NCBI GenBank assembly: GCA_023136985.1 | Contig: JAGLQD010000366.1 | Span: 1 to 6,206, forward strand | Direction: 5' to 3' | Length of the DNA: 6,206 nt | From: Candidatus Sabulitectum sp. | GTDB lineage: Bacteria > Fermentibacterota > Fermentibacteria > Fermentibacterales > JCC-6 | Part shown: positions 1-5,383 of the stretch, piece after piece | How positions within the stretch are numbered: the stretch's first letter is position 1 | Layout: every line of letters begins with the position of its first letter | Program-made: the position numbers and the translations under genes | Notes under the pieces: model-generated | What the model was told of the DNA's origin: nothing | Database searches by the model: none | The model's input: only the letters and a program-made list of their open reading frames with translations

Positions 1-684
1 GGCAACGAATCCGAAAGAAATTCCTATTTCGTTCTCATCATTGTCACCATTCACGAGATCAATCTGTGAGATAGCCTCAATGGATTCATTCATCGGGAAG
101 TTAACCCCAAAGGAGATTGATGAATAGTTGAATTCATTTTCTCCGTCTTCATTCTCAGCATATTCAAAATCAACTGCCGACAACAGTTCAACTCCGCTGG
201 AGAATCTGTAGTAAAGAAGAGGCTGCAGCCTGGTTGACATATTTCTTTCATTGGAACCTTTGTTTTCAATTGTTTCTTCAATCTGCGCCTGGAATCCCCA
301 GTTGTTAAAATCAAAATTTGATTCAACCCCCAGCGCAATGCTGCCATCAGTACCTGTAGTGCCGGAAAAATCCAGTTTGAAGGCATCTGAATTGATTGCA
401 GTCCAGAGCAATCCCACTGTGATCCCATCTTCTGGATCAGCCAGATATCCGTTTGCTTCAGCGGAAAAGCATACGGAAGTGGAAAAACTTTCGGTTACTC
501 CAATTCCCATAAGCATTTCAGAGGATACAGTAGAAGCGCCGGAAGGGTTATCGAGACCTGCATATCCAAAGTAAACTTCAACATCACTGAATCCCGGATC
601 AAATGCCTCTGTGGTGTCCAGTGCATAGCCTGTACTGCAGACAGCAAGTAACATACATGAAAGAACTCCAGCCTTGATTCTCAT
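1..684 (-). CDS. Exported, probably outer-membrane beta-strand protein (3' end beyond the window)
   Basis: This frame has no stop from its ATG (682-684) to the left edge, giving 228 residues of an incomplete protein. Residues 1-21 form a signal peptide: Arg2 and Lys4, a hydrophobic core, then a likely signal peptidase I cut after Ala21 (GYA/LD). There is no proper lipobox at Cys16. The mature part is acidic and rich in Gly, Ser, Asn and Phe, with repeated alternating stretches such as SDVEVYFGYAG, FSTSVCFSAEANGYL and PLLYYRFSSGVELLSAVDFEY, which is typical of amphipathic beta-strands of outer-membrane barrels. I recognise no family. An ideal GAGGAGGAG ribosome site (687-695) fixes the start. 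A strong promoter with a Fur-like operator lies directly upstream, so metal-controlled expression is likely. Role (porin, metal uptake or other) is unknown. Exported beta-rich nature 0.8; outer-membrane location is inferred. Confidence 0.8.
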   Translation of the reverse strand, partial: MRIKAGVLSCMLLAVCSTGYALDTTEAFDPGFSDVEVYFGYAGLDNPSGASTVSSEMLMGIGVTESFSTSVCFSAEANGYLADPEDGITVGLLWTAINSDAFKLDFSGTTGTDGSIALGVESNFDFNNWGFQAQIEETIENKGSNERNMSTRLQPLLYYRFSSGVELLSAVDFEYAENEDGENEFNYSSISFGVNFPMNESIEAISQIDLVNGDNDENEIGISFGFVA

Positions 685-701
685 TTCTCCTCCTCGATTA
701 G

Positions 702-733
702 TTGCGAACCTTCGCATTTGCGAATCTTCGCAA
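702..733. promoter_or_regulatory. Tandem Fur-family-like operator (four alternating hexamers)
   Basis: The hexamers TGCGAA (703-708), TTCGCA (711-716), TGCGAA (719-724) and TTCGCA (727-732) alternate in orientation with 2-bp spacers and an exact 8-bp period. The right half, TTGCGAATCTTCGCAA (718-733), is a perfect 7-2-7 inverted repeat; the left half differs from it at two positions. The array begins at the downstream edge of the -10 box of the 1-684 gene and covers the expected transcription start, a repressing position. Two dimers side by side would suit a Fur-family protein, and such a gene lies 64 bp away. The pairing with that protein is an inference. Confidence 0.7.
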
Positions 734-761
734 TTATCTACTTTCCAAACAGAAGTGTCAA
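733..761 (-). promoter_or_regulatory. Sigma70-type promoter of the envelope protein gene
   Basis: Read on the minus strand, a perfect -35 TTGACA (756-761) is followed after 17 bp by -10 GATAAT (733-738). The predicted start is near 726, giving a leader of about 40 nt. The promoter is strong by consensus, which suits a gene kept off by a repressor at 702-733. It lies in the short gap after the upstream Fur-family gene, so the envelope gene can be expressed on its own. Confidence 0.75.
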
Positions 762-796
762 CTTTGCTTCGGAGTGAAAGAGGAAAATTTAGAGAA

Positions 797-1231
797 TCAA
801 CTGATTTCAGAGTTGCTGCATTCCCCACAAAGGCCATGGATGGAAAAATGATATGGATGACAATCAAAATCGTAAAGATCCTCGATTCTTTCAAGAAATG
901 CGGAAATGTCGTTTTCAGATACTTCAGTGACAGAGCCACAGTGCTTACAAACCAGATGGATATGAGGACCGTGCTTACCGGTAGCGTATGCTGTTTTTCC
1001 ATTACCTAAATCAAATTTGCTTGCCAATCCGTTCTCAACCAGCATATCCAGTGTTCTATAGACTGTTGCAATATTTATAGAACTGGATTTCTCTCTTACA
1101 ATTTCCATTACTTCTTCAGCAGACATGTGTTTGCCACAATGGGCAATGATCTGTACTATCATTTCCCTCTGAGGTGTAATTCTGTAACCCTGGTCACGCA
1201 ATTTTTTCAAGTAGGTATGGCAATGGGACAT
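797..1231 (-). CDS. Fur-family metal-dependent transcriptional regulator
   Basis: A 144-residue protein of the usual Fur length. The N-terminal winged helix carries RITPQR (17-22), HMSAEEV (35-41) and the DNA-recognition segment NIATVYRTLDML (53-64). The C-terminal dimerisation domain has the metal motif HIHLVCKHCG (90-99) and a final CGEC (135-138), so Cys95, Cys98, Cys135 and Cys138 should form the structural zinc site. His35, His90, His92 and Glu103 match regulatory-site positions. Glu103 occupies the place of PerR Asp104, favouring iron, zinc or another metal over peroxide sensing. By my alignment the place of E. coli Fur Glu81 is Ala83, so Fur, Zur or another subgroup cannot be decided. 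The start is supported by AAAGGAG (1237-1243), 5 nt before ATG. A second gene and an operator follow downstream, and a degenerate operator lies at its own promoter, suggesting autoregulation. Confidence 0.95.
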   Translation of the reverse strand: MSHCHTYLKKLRDQGYRITPQREMIVQIIAHCGKHMSAEEVMEIVREKSSSINIATVYRTLDMLVENGLASKFDLGNGKTAYATGKHGPHIHLVCKHCGSVTEVSENDISAFLERIEDLYDFDCHPYHFSIHGLCGECSNSEIS

Positions 1232-1244
1232 TCTGACTCCTTTA

Positions 1245-1260
1245 TTGAGAATGCTTGCAA
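1245..1260. promoter_or_regulatory. Degenerate copy of the Fur-like operator upstream of the regulator gene
   Basis: On the minus strand this reads TTGCAAGCATTCTCAA, which matches 11 of 16 positions of TTGCGAATCTTCGCAA, including both outer TTGC/CAA ends. It lies five bases downstream of the proposed -10 of the regulator gene and just before its ribosome site, much as the better operator lies at the 1-684 gene. This would suit weak autorepression. A 16-bp match of this quality can occur by chance. Confidence 0.4.
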
Positions 1261-1265
1261 CAAGG

Positions 1266-1293
1266 AATATCTTAGTTTTTCGAGATCAGTCAA
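1266..1293 (-). promoter_or_regulatory. Possible promoter of the Fur-family gene
   Basis: On the minus strand TTGACT (1288-1293, five of six consensus bases) is followed after 16 bp by GATATT (1266-1271, four of six). The resulting leader would be about 25-30 nt and would contain the degenerate operator and the AAAGGAG ribosome site. Position and -35 are good; the -10 is moderate. Confidence 0.45.
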
Positions 1294-1608
1294 CCTGAAT
1301 CTGGAACAGGCCTGGTTTCGCCTCGTTACTTGCAGAGGTGTTGGACAGCTGAAATCGAAGATCCGCGAAGCGAAACGCCTGGATGAATGAAAGCCACTAT
1401 AAGAAGGCTGGCAAAGAAAACTGACTTAATGAACCCTAAACTGTTAGTCTGTTACACGGCGAAGGGGAATTCTACACTGTCTTAGGCAGCACTGGAATTG
1501 CAGATTTGCTACCTGTTAAGCATCAAGTTAAGCAGGCAGAATTCAACTCTATGCATGGGGGAAAAAGTCTCATTCAGAAATTATTCCCGAATTGTTTATT
1601 CCTGGAGA
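1294..1608. other. Intergenic region without a supported gene
   Basis: Both strands were read. The reading frames here are short, lack ribosome sites and show no recognisable protein character. No tRNA-like fold and no terminator with a T tract is seen. The only local structures are a distant 7-bp inverted pair, GTTTCGC near 1314 and GCGAAAC near 1370, and the short direct repeat at 1515-1534. The region separates the minus-strand regulator unit from the plus-strand TPR genes and probably holds upstream control sequence for both. Confidence 0.5.
1515..1534. repeat. Short direct repeat GTTAAGCA x2
   Basis: GTTAAGCA occurs at 1515-1522 and 1527-1534, separated by TCAA (12-bp period), flanked by CCTG and CAGG partly overlapping the repeats. 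It lies about 75 bp upstream of the possible promoter of the first TPR gene, so it could be an activator site. It is short enough to be chance. Confidence 0.25.
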
Positions 1609-1637
1609 TTGACATTTGCTGAAACGATTGCAATCAT
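1609..1637 (+). promoter_or_regulatory. Possible promoter of the TPR gene pair
   Basis: A perfect -35 TTGACA (1609-1614) is followed after 17 bp by AATCAT (1632-1637), four of six -10 bases. It would give a leader of about 100 nt before the ATG at 1745. An alternative -10-like TAAGAT lies near 1655 without a good -35. No operator motif like those of the regulator unit is seen. Confidence 0.35.
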
Positions 1638-1744
1638 TTACCATGTTGCTAATTTAAGATGTGCTGATCGTAGGGCTGGATTTAGTGTACCGTGAAAACA
1701 GTTCTTTGACTGAATTTCCGAAAGAGCAGGGAGTGATTTAGCTG

Positions 1745-2968
1745 ATGAAGATCGATTTCGAGATTCTTCAGGCCAAAATTGATGCACTTCGAGCATCAGA
1801 TAATGACAAATGCCTGAATGATATTACTGATCTTATCGGGGACATAAACGCATCTAACAGAACAGACTGTATGAGAGCCTGCAAGCTGGCCGAGCAGACT
1901 CTTTCGATTTCCAGAGAACTGAAATTTGATATAGGGATTGCAAGCAGTCTAAGCGCAATTGGCATTTCATATTCGTACAGGGGAGAATGCGAAAAGGCTC
2001 TTGATAACTGCCTGAAAGCTCTTGACATTTTTAGCACATTAAGCGATGCAACCGGAATCTCCAGTACTCTTAATTCAATTGGGATTGTTTACAGAAAGCG
2101 CGATAATTTTCCTAAATCGCTGGAGTACTACTCCAGATCCCTTCTGATAAGTGAAGAAGCTGGTAACAGAATGCAAATCGCCAATACAACCAACAACATT
2201 GGCATCGTCTATCAGGATCTTAATGATTTCGAGAAAGCTCTCGAGTTTGCAGAAAAGTCTCTTTGCTTTTTCAGGGAATTGAAAGATGATCTCGGAATTG
2301 CCAGTTCATTGAACAATATAGGTATTATTCTCAAAACCCAGGGAAATTCCGTGTCTGCTCTGGAGCATTTTCAAGAATCCAGTGATATCTTCCAGAGAAT
2401 TGATTACGCACCCGGGGTCTCCGCAACATGCAATAATGCAGGGGAATTGTTTACCCAGCAGGGAAAATACAAAAAGGCCAAACACTATTTTCTGAAAGCC
2501 CTAAAAATAGCAGAAGACACTAATACAAAAGACCACGAGATGTGTGCTCTGGAATTCCTTTCTACTCTCCATGAGACAATTGGCGATTTCCAGGAAGCAC
2601 TTGAATACTACACAAAATACAGCGAACTCAAGCAGCAAGTGTTCAGCGAAGATAGCACAAAGAATATTAATCAACTTCAGGTAAGTTATGAAACAGAAAA
2701 GAAGGAAAAGGATAACGAAATTTTCAGGCTTAGAAATATAGAGCTTGTAAAAACCCATGAAGAGTTGGAAAAAGCTCTTTCCGAAGTGGATGAACTCAGC
2801 AGATTGCTGCCTATCTGTTCCTCCTGTAAAAAAGTTCGTGGTGATTCGGGATACTGGGTACAGATAGAAAAATATATATCCAGGCGTTCGAATGCTCAGT
2901 TCAGTCACGGATTATGTCCCGAGTGTGTAAAAAAACTATACCCGGATTTATCGGATAGTAATGTGTAG
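1745..2968 (+). CDS. TPR protein with coiled coil and C-terminal Cys4 zinc-ribbon-like module (paralog 1)
   Basis: A 407-residue cytoplasmic protein with no signal peptide or membrane segment. Residues about 63-300 hold six tetratricopeptide repeats with a 40-residue period, marked by recurring signatures such as NNIGIVYQDLNDFEKALEF; a weaker helical unit covers about 20-60. TPRs bind proteins or peptides. Residues about 305-352 are a charged helix (YETEKKEKDNEIFRLRNIEL) predicted to form a coiled coil. The tail, LPICSSCKKVR (355-365) to GLCPECVKKL (389-398), has Cys358, Cys361, Cys391 and Cys394, plus GYWVQIEKYI between them. From memory this tail occurs at the ends of many PAS, kinase and GGDEF proteins without a named function; zinc binding is inferred. 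No enzymatic output domain is present. ATG is the first possible start (stop TAG at 1739-1741); AGGGAG (1728-1733) is 11 nt upstream, rather far. Probably co-transcribed with the paralog 72 bp downstream. Confidence 0.9.
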   Translation: MKIDFEILQAKIDALRASDNDKCLNDITDLIGDINASNRTDCMRACKLAEQTLSISRELKFDIGIASSLSAIGISYSYRGECEKALDNCLKALDIFSTLSDATGISSTLNSIGIVYRKRDNFPKSLEYYSRSLLISEEAGNRMQIANTTNNIGIVYQDLNDFEKALEFAEKSLCFFRELKDDLGIASSLNNIGIILKTQGNSVSALEHFQESSDIFQRIDYAPGVSATCNNAGELFTQQGKYKKAKHYFLKALKIAEDTNTKDHEMCALEFLSTLHETIGDFQEALEYYTKYSELKQQVFSEDSTKNINQLQVSYETEKKEKDNEIFRLRNIELVKTHEELEKALSEVDELSRLLPICSSCKKVRGDSGYWVQIEKYISRRSNAQFSHGLCPECVKKLYPDLSDSNV

Positions 2969-3040
2969 CTGTTCTATATGAAGATAATTGAAAATGCATA
3001 ACTCTGCTTTGATCTTCTACCTGGAAAGGAAACTCAAGCG

Positions 3041-4405
3041 TTGACTGCAAAGACCAATGCTCTTAAGCACCAGTTGAAGAAGATACGCTCCGAGTCACCA
3101 ATAGGCGAAACAGGCAGGAAAAGAGTTGATTTACTGACTAAGCTCGGGATGTTGCTTTACAGATCCCGACCCTTCAGAACAGAGGCATACGCCAGTGAGG
3201 CCCTGACTCTTTCTAAAAGCATTGGATACAAGAATGGCGAAGCTAGAAGCAATTCATTATTGGGTGTTGCCATGGCTTCAATGGGCAGATACCATGAATG
3301 CACGGAATATTTTAAAATCTCTCTCTCAATTTACACAGAACTTGGTGATAAGAAAAGTATTGCAACTACATTCACAAATATCGGGGTTGTATACAGTGAC
3401 CTGAGCAGACTTGATCTTGCTCTTAATCAACATCTTCAAGCGCTGGCGATTTTTGAGGAAATCAATGATGCCAGAAGCATCGCTCATTCCCTGAACTGCA
3501 TCGGTGTCGTTTTTCGCAAACAAAATAATCTAGAAAAGGCAGAATATTACTACTTGAAAGCCCTCAAGATCAGGGAGGAGACCAAAGATATTCCGGGACT
3601 GGCAATGTCTTACAACAATCTGGCAATCCTGGCCAAGAGATATGGACATCTGGAAAAAGCTCTAGACTACTTAAAGCGCTCTCTTCAACTTAAGAGTGAT
3701 CTTGGAGACAAACGAGGTACACTGGTTTCATACACGAATATCGGAGATGTCTACAAAGAAATGGAAGAATATGCTGAATCACTTCATTACTACGAGAAAT
3801 CTCTGACGATCAGCGAGGCAATCAGCGATGACATAGATATATGTAACAATTGCAACAATATAGGTCATATCCTGACTATTCTTGGAGAGCATGAGCGAGC
3901 CTTGGAGTATCTCAATCGCGGTTTAGAGATTTCCATCAAAACTGGGACCAGAATTCTTGAATCGGACAGCTATAAAGAACTTTCCACGTTTCACAAGGCA
4001 ACTGGCGACTATGAGAGTGCATTTCTTTTCTACAAGAGATACAGTATTCTGACACTTGAGATATTTAGTGAGGAGAGTGCAAAAAGCATAAACAAACTTC
4101 AGATCAGCTACGAAACGGAAAAAAAAGATCAGGAAAATGAAATTTTCAAACTCAGGAATATTGAGCTTACAAAAGCAAATCAAAAGCTTGAAAACGCTCT
4201 TTCTGAAGTGGTAGAACTTAGCGGACTGCTTCCCATCTGCTCATCCTGTAAGAATATTCGCGATGACTCTGGATACTGGGTACAGATAGATAAATACATC
4301 TCGAACCATTCACAAGCTCAGTTCAGTAGCGGGATGTGTCCGGAGTGTGTAAAATTGCTTTGTAATACAGATCAGGACTCCATGACAGAGACTTCTAAAA
4401 AATAA
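3041..4405 (+). CDS. TPR protein with coiled coil and C-terminal Cys4 zinc-ribbon-like module (paralog 2)
   Basis: A 454-residue cytoplasmic protein, the tandem paralog of the preceding gene. It has seven 40-residue TPR units (about 65-343), one more than its neighbour, then a coiled-coil segment (about 347-394, again with YETEKK and EIFKLRNIEL) and the same tail with Cys400, Cys403, Cys433 and Cys436 around GYWVQIDKYI. The short end after the Cys module is acidic and Ser/Thr-rich. The start is TTG: AAAGGA (3025-3030) lies 10 nt upstream, an in-frame TAA at 2999-3001 bars extension, and the first ATG would remove 36 residues, including an N-terminal helix of the length seen in the paralog. 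It probably shares a transcript with the first gene. A scaffold or sensor role is inferred from the domains; the partner is unknown. Confidence 0.9.
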   Translation: MTAKTNALKHQLKKIRSESPIGETGRKRVDLLTKLGMLLYRSRPFRTEAYASEALTLSKSIGYKNGEARSNSLLGVAMASMGRYHECTEYFKISLSIYTELGDKKSIATTFTNIGVVYSDLSRLDLALNQHLQALAIFEEINDARSIAHSLNCIGVVFRKQNNLEKAEYYYLKALKIREETKDIPGLAMSYNNLAILAKRYGHLEKALDYLKRSLQLKSDLGDKRGTLVSYTNIGDVYKEMEEYAESLHYYEKSLTISEAISDDIDICNNCNNIGHILTILGEHERALEYLNRGLEISIKTGTRILESDSYKELSTFHKATGDYESAFLFYKRYSILTLEIFSEESAKSINKLQISYETEKKDQENEIFKLRNIELTKANQKLENALSEVVELSGLLPICSSCKNIRDDSGYWVQIDKYISNHSQAQFSSGMCPECVKLLCNTDQDSMTETSKK

Positions 4406-4524
4406 AGTATCATAACTCTTCTTGCATTACTCCCTGCAACCTCCGGGCTTGAACAAATCAAGGTTCTTTCTGATCTGACGGTAGTTAGGGCTCGCCGAAT
4501 AGCTCATAATTCCTTACATTGCAA

Positions 4525-4533
4525 TGGTATAAG
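4525..4533 (+). promoter_or_regulatory. Extended -10 promoter ahead of a structured RNA
   Basis: TGG-TATAAG: TG at 4525-4526 and TATAAG at 4528-4533 (five of six -10 bases) form an extended -10. No convincing -35 is present, which is tolerated by extended -10 promoters. Transcription would start near 4540 and run into the hairpins and terminator that follow. Confidence 0.4.
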
Positions 4534-4539
4534 TGTATG

Positions 4540-4686
4540 TTAGGTGAACAGACATGCATGCAAAATGGGCTATTCTGGCCAATACCCATGTACTACCCCT
4601 AGTAAGAATTTGATTCTTATTAGATTCGCAGGCAAAGCTCCACGGGGCGACCTTAGCCCGTCTCAATTAAGGACGGGCTTTTCTTT
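4540..4686 (+). ncRNA. Candidate structured small RNA or 3' UTR of the TPR genes
   Basis: No protein of credible character is encoded here, but several stems follow one another. ATGGG-C-TATT (4565-4574) pairs with AATACCCAT (4581-4589) around the loop CTGGCC, with C4570 bulged. AGTAAGAAT (4601-4609) pairs with ATTCTTATT (4613-4621) around TTG, with one G-U pair. A small stem at 4637-4648 precedes the terminator stem at 4655-4679. ACGGG (4642-4646) could also pair with CCCGT (4657-4661), which would exclude the terminator stem. An extended -10 lies just upstream. I match it to no known RNA family, and no plus-strand gene follows closely, so a trans-acting RNA or a processed 3' UTR is more likely than a riboswitch. 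The 5' end is approximate. Confidence 0.4.
4655..4686 (+). terminator. Rho-independent terminator
   Basis: AGCCCGTC (4655-4662) and GACGGGCT (4672-4679) form a perfect 8-bp GC-rich stem with a 9-nt loop, followed by a T-rich tract (TTTTCTTT when the stem's last T is counted). It faces the plus strand. It ends either the TPR transcript, after about 250 nt of untranslated sequence, or the separate small RNA starting near 4540. On the minus strand the stem is followed by AAGG, so it is not bidirectional. Confidence 0.85.
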
Positions 4687-4756
4687 CATCGGATTTGATT
4701 GGGAAAAAGTAATCTCTTTTTTAGATTGCTATTTCTTGACAGTTCTCTACTTGTGA

Positions 4757-4861
4757 TTACTCCGGTTTATAGAATGAATTCCCCTGACTTAGCAGGATAT
4801 CATTACAGATTTGCCTTAGCATTTGCCTGGTGATTTCGAATTGCTCTATCGTTTCTTCCAT
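4757..4861 (-). CDS. Possible 34-residue overlapping reading frame, perhaps the stub of a lost gene
   Basis: ATG at 4859-4861 lies inside the last codons of the upstream minus-strand gene, giving a 16-nt overlap, and the frame ends with TAA at 4757-4759. The product is polar and helical (METIEQ-like start, MEETIEQFEITRQ, ending NSFYKPE). The overlap is of the kind seen in translationally coupled pairs, but there is only a weak GAGAG before the ATG. It could be a small partner protein, the remaining 5' end of a longer gene cut off by a deletion, or chance. No family is recognised. Confidence 0.3.
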   Translation of the reverse strand: MEETIEQFEITRQMLRQICNDILLSQGNSFYKPE

Positions 4862-5208
4862 TCCAAACTCTCGATGAAGTTGTTCTCTCCCAATAGAATG
4901 TTTTTAAGCATAAGTATATGCCTGTCTATGTATTTATGATTATAGGTTGATTTAAAGTCAGAAAAAAGTTTTTGAAGCATTTCTTTGCTGAACACTACTT
5001 GAAGAGTTCTGGCTTTGTCGGTTGAGTTGTAAATGATTTTTGAAAAGAGCATCTGCTTCAGCCTGAAATCATTGGAGTTGCTAATATCCCTGATGTAATC
5101 TTCAGTCACATCGTGATCCCAGAAGCAATCTTTTATCAGCTGAGAGTAAATATCCGTATTTGTATTCACTGTAATCCATTTCATGCTGCATGTCATCTTG
5201 TTCTTCAT
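4846..5208 (-). CDS. Small protein of unknown function (120 aa)
   Basis: A soluble, mostly helical, charged protein without signal peptide or membrane segment. The segments IKDCFWDHDVTEDYI (25-39), LFSKIIYNSTDKA (54-66), KLFSDFKSTYNHKYIDRH (80-97) and the end ESLEWKKR (113-120) look like a real, constrained domain rather than a chance frame. The FWD motif followed by a helical bundle loosely recalls, from memory, small proteins found beside nucleotidyltransferase-type (AbiEii-like) toxins; this is a weak resemblance and not an assignment. The start is uncertain: ATG at 5206-5208 is reported, TTG at 5217 and ATGs at 5196 and 5184 are alternatives, and none has a good ribosome site; the domain itself probably begins at MKW (5184). 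It has its own promoter (5245-5273) and is divergent from pruA. Confidence 0.65.
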   Translation of the reverse strand: MKNKMTCSMKWITVNTNTDIYSQLIKDCFWDHDVTEDYIRDISNSNDFRLKQMLFSKIIYNSTDKARTLQVVFSKEMLQKLFSDFKSTYNHKYIDRHILMLKNILLGENNFIESLEWKKR

Positions 5209-5244
5209 CGAAAACAAAAATCCAGAAAGAGTAAACGATATGTA

Positions 5245-5273
5245 ATTCTATAACATCATCCAGGACAAATCAA
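5245..5273 (-). promoter_or_regulatory. Promoter of the small minus-strand gene
   Basis: On the minus strand TTGATT (5268-5273, four of six bases) is followed after 17 bp by TAGAAT (5245-5250, five of six). The start would fall near 5238, about 30 nt before the reported ATG. The -35 lies inside the inverted repeat at 5263-5284, so a protein bound there would block it. Confidence 0.5.
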
Positions 5274-5284
5274 GACATTTGTCC
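5263..5284. promoter_or_regulatory. Perfect 8-6-8 inverted repeat in the divergent control region
   Basis: GGACAAAT (5263-5270) and ATTTGTCC (5277-5284) are exact inverted copies around CAAGAC. The site covers the -35 of the leftward gene and lies about 75-100 bp upstream of the predicted pruA start. It has no T tract and is too far from either coding region to be a simple terminator, so an operator for a dimeric regulator is the best reading. The regulator is not in this window as far as I can tell. Confidence 0.55.
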
Positions 5285-5326
5285 AGCGGAGGTGTTTACC
5301 AGACCTTCTGATTGTGCTTTTTCTTC

Positions 5327-5354
5327 TTGACAAAACGATATGGCATATTATCAT
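5327..5354 (+). promoter_or_regulatory. Sigma70-type promoter of pruA
   Basis: A perfect -35 TTGACA (5327-5332) is followed after 16 bp by TATCAT (5349-5354), five of six -10 bases. The start would be near 5361, giving a short leader of about 23 nt that ends in the GGAGG ribosome site at 5374-5378. Confidence 0.65.
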
Positions 5355-5383
5355 AACGCTTCATTTCTCATATGGAGGCTGTT

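Noticed and set aside
1358..1373. A further operator-like sequence (TCGCGGATCTTCGATT on the minus strand)
   Set aside because: It shares the ATCTTCG core but lacks the inverted symmetry and is not placed at a promoter.
1314..1375. Inverted pair GTTTCGC / GCGAAAC considered as a tRNA or structured RNA
   Set aside because: The loop is about 50 nt, no cloverleaf or T-loop GGTTCGAATCC-type motif is present, and inner stems are only 4 bp.
1127..1390. An 87-codon plus-strand frame across the start of the Fur-family gene
   Set aside because: It lies antisense to the well-supported regulator and its promoter, has no ribosome site and no protein-like composition.
1387..1485. A 32-codon frame with a basic N-terminus (MKATIRRLAKK)
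   Set aside because: It has no ribosome site, no promoter and no recognised family; short frames like this are expected by chance.
1498..1695. A 65-codon plus-strand frame before the first TPR gene
   Set aside because: The composition is random-looking, it contains the proposed TPR promoter and lacks a ribosome site.
4620..4662. Possible c-di-GMP (GEMM) or glycine riboswitch because of GGCAAAG and ACGGGG
   Set aside because: The remaining conserved elements and the paired architecture of these riboswitches are missing, and no plus-strand gene follows within 600 bp.
4708..4729. Weak hairpin AATCT/AGATT considered as a terminator for the minus-strand genes
   Set aside because: The stem has only five A/T-rich pairs; the T run after it is not enough to support a call.
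4544..4756. A 70-codon plus-strand frame over the hairpin region
   Set aside because: It runs through the terminator stem, has no ribosome site and reads as a translation of structured RNA sequence.
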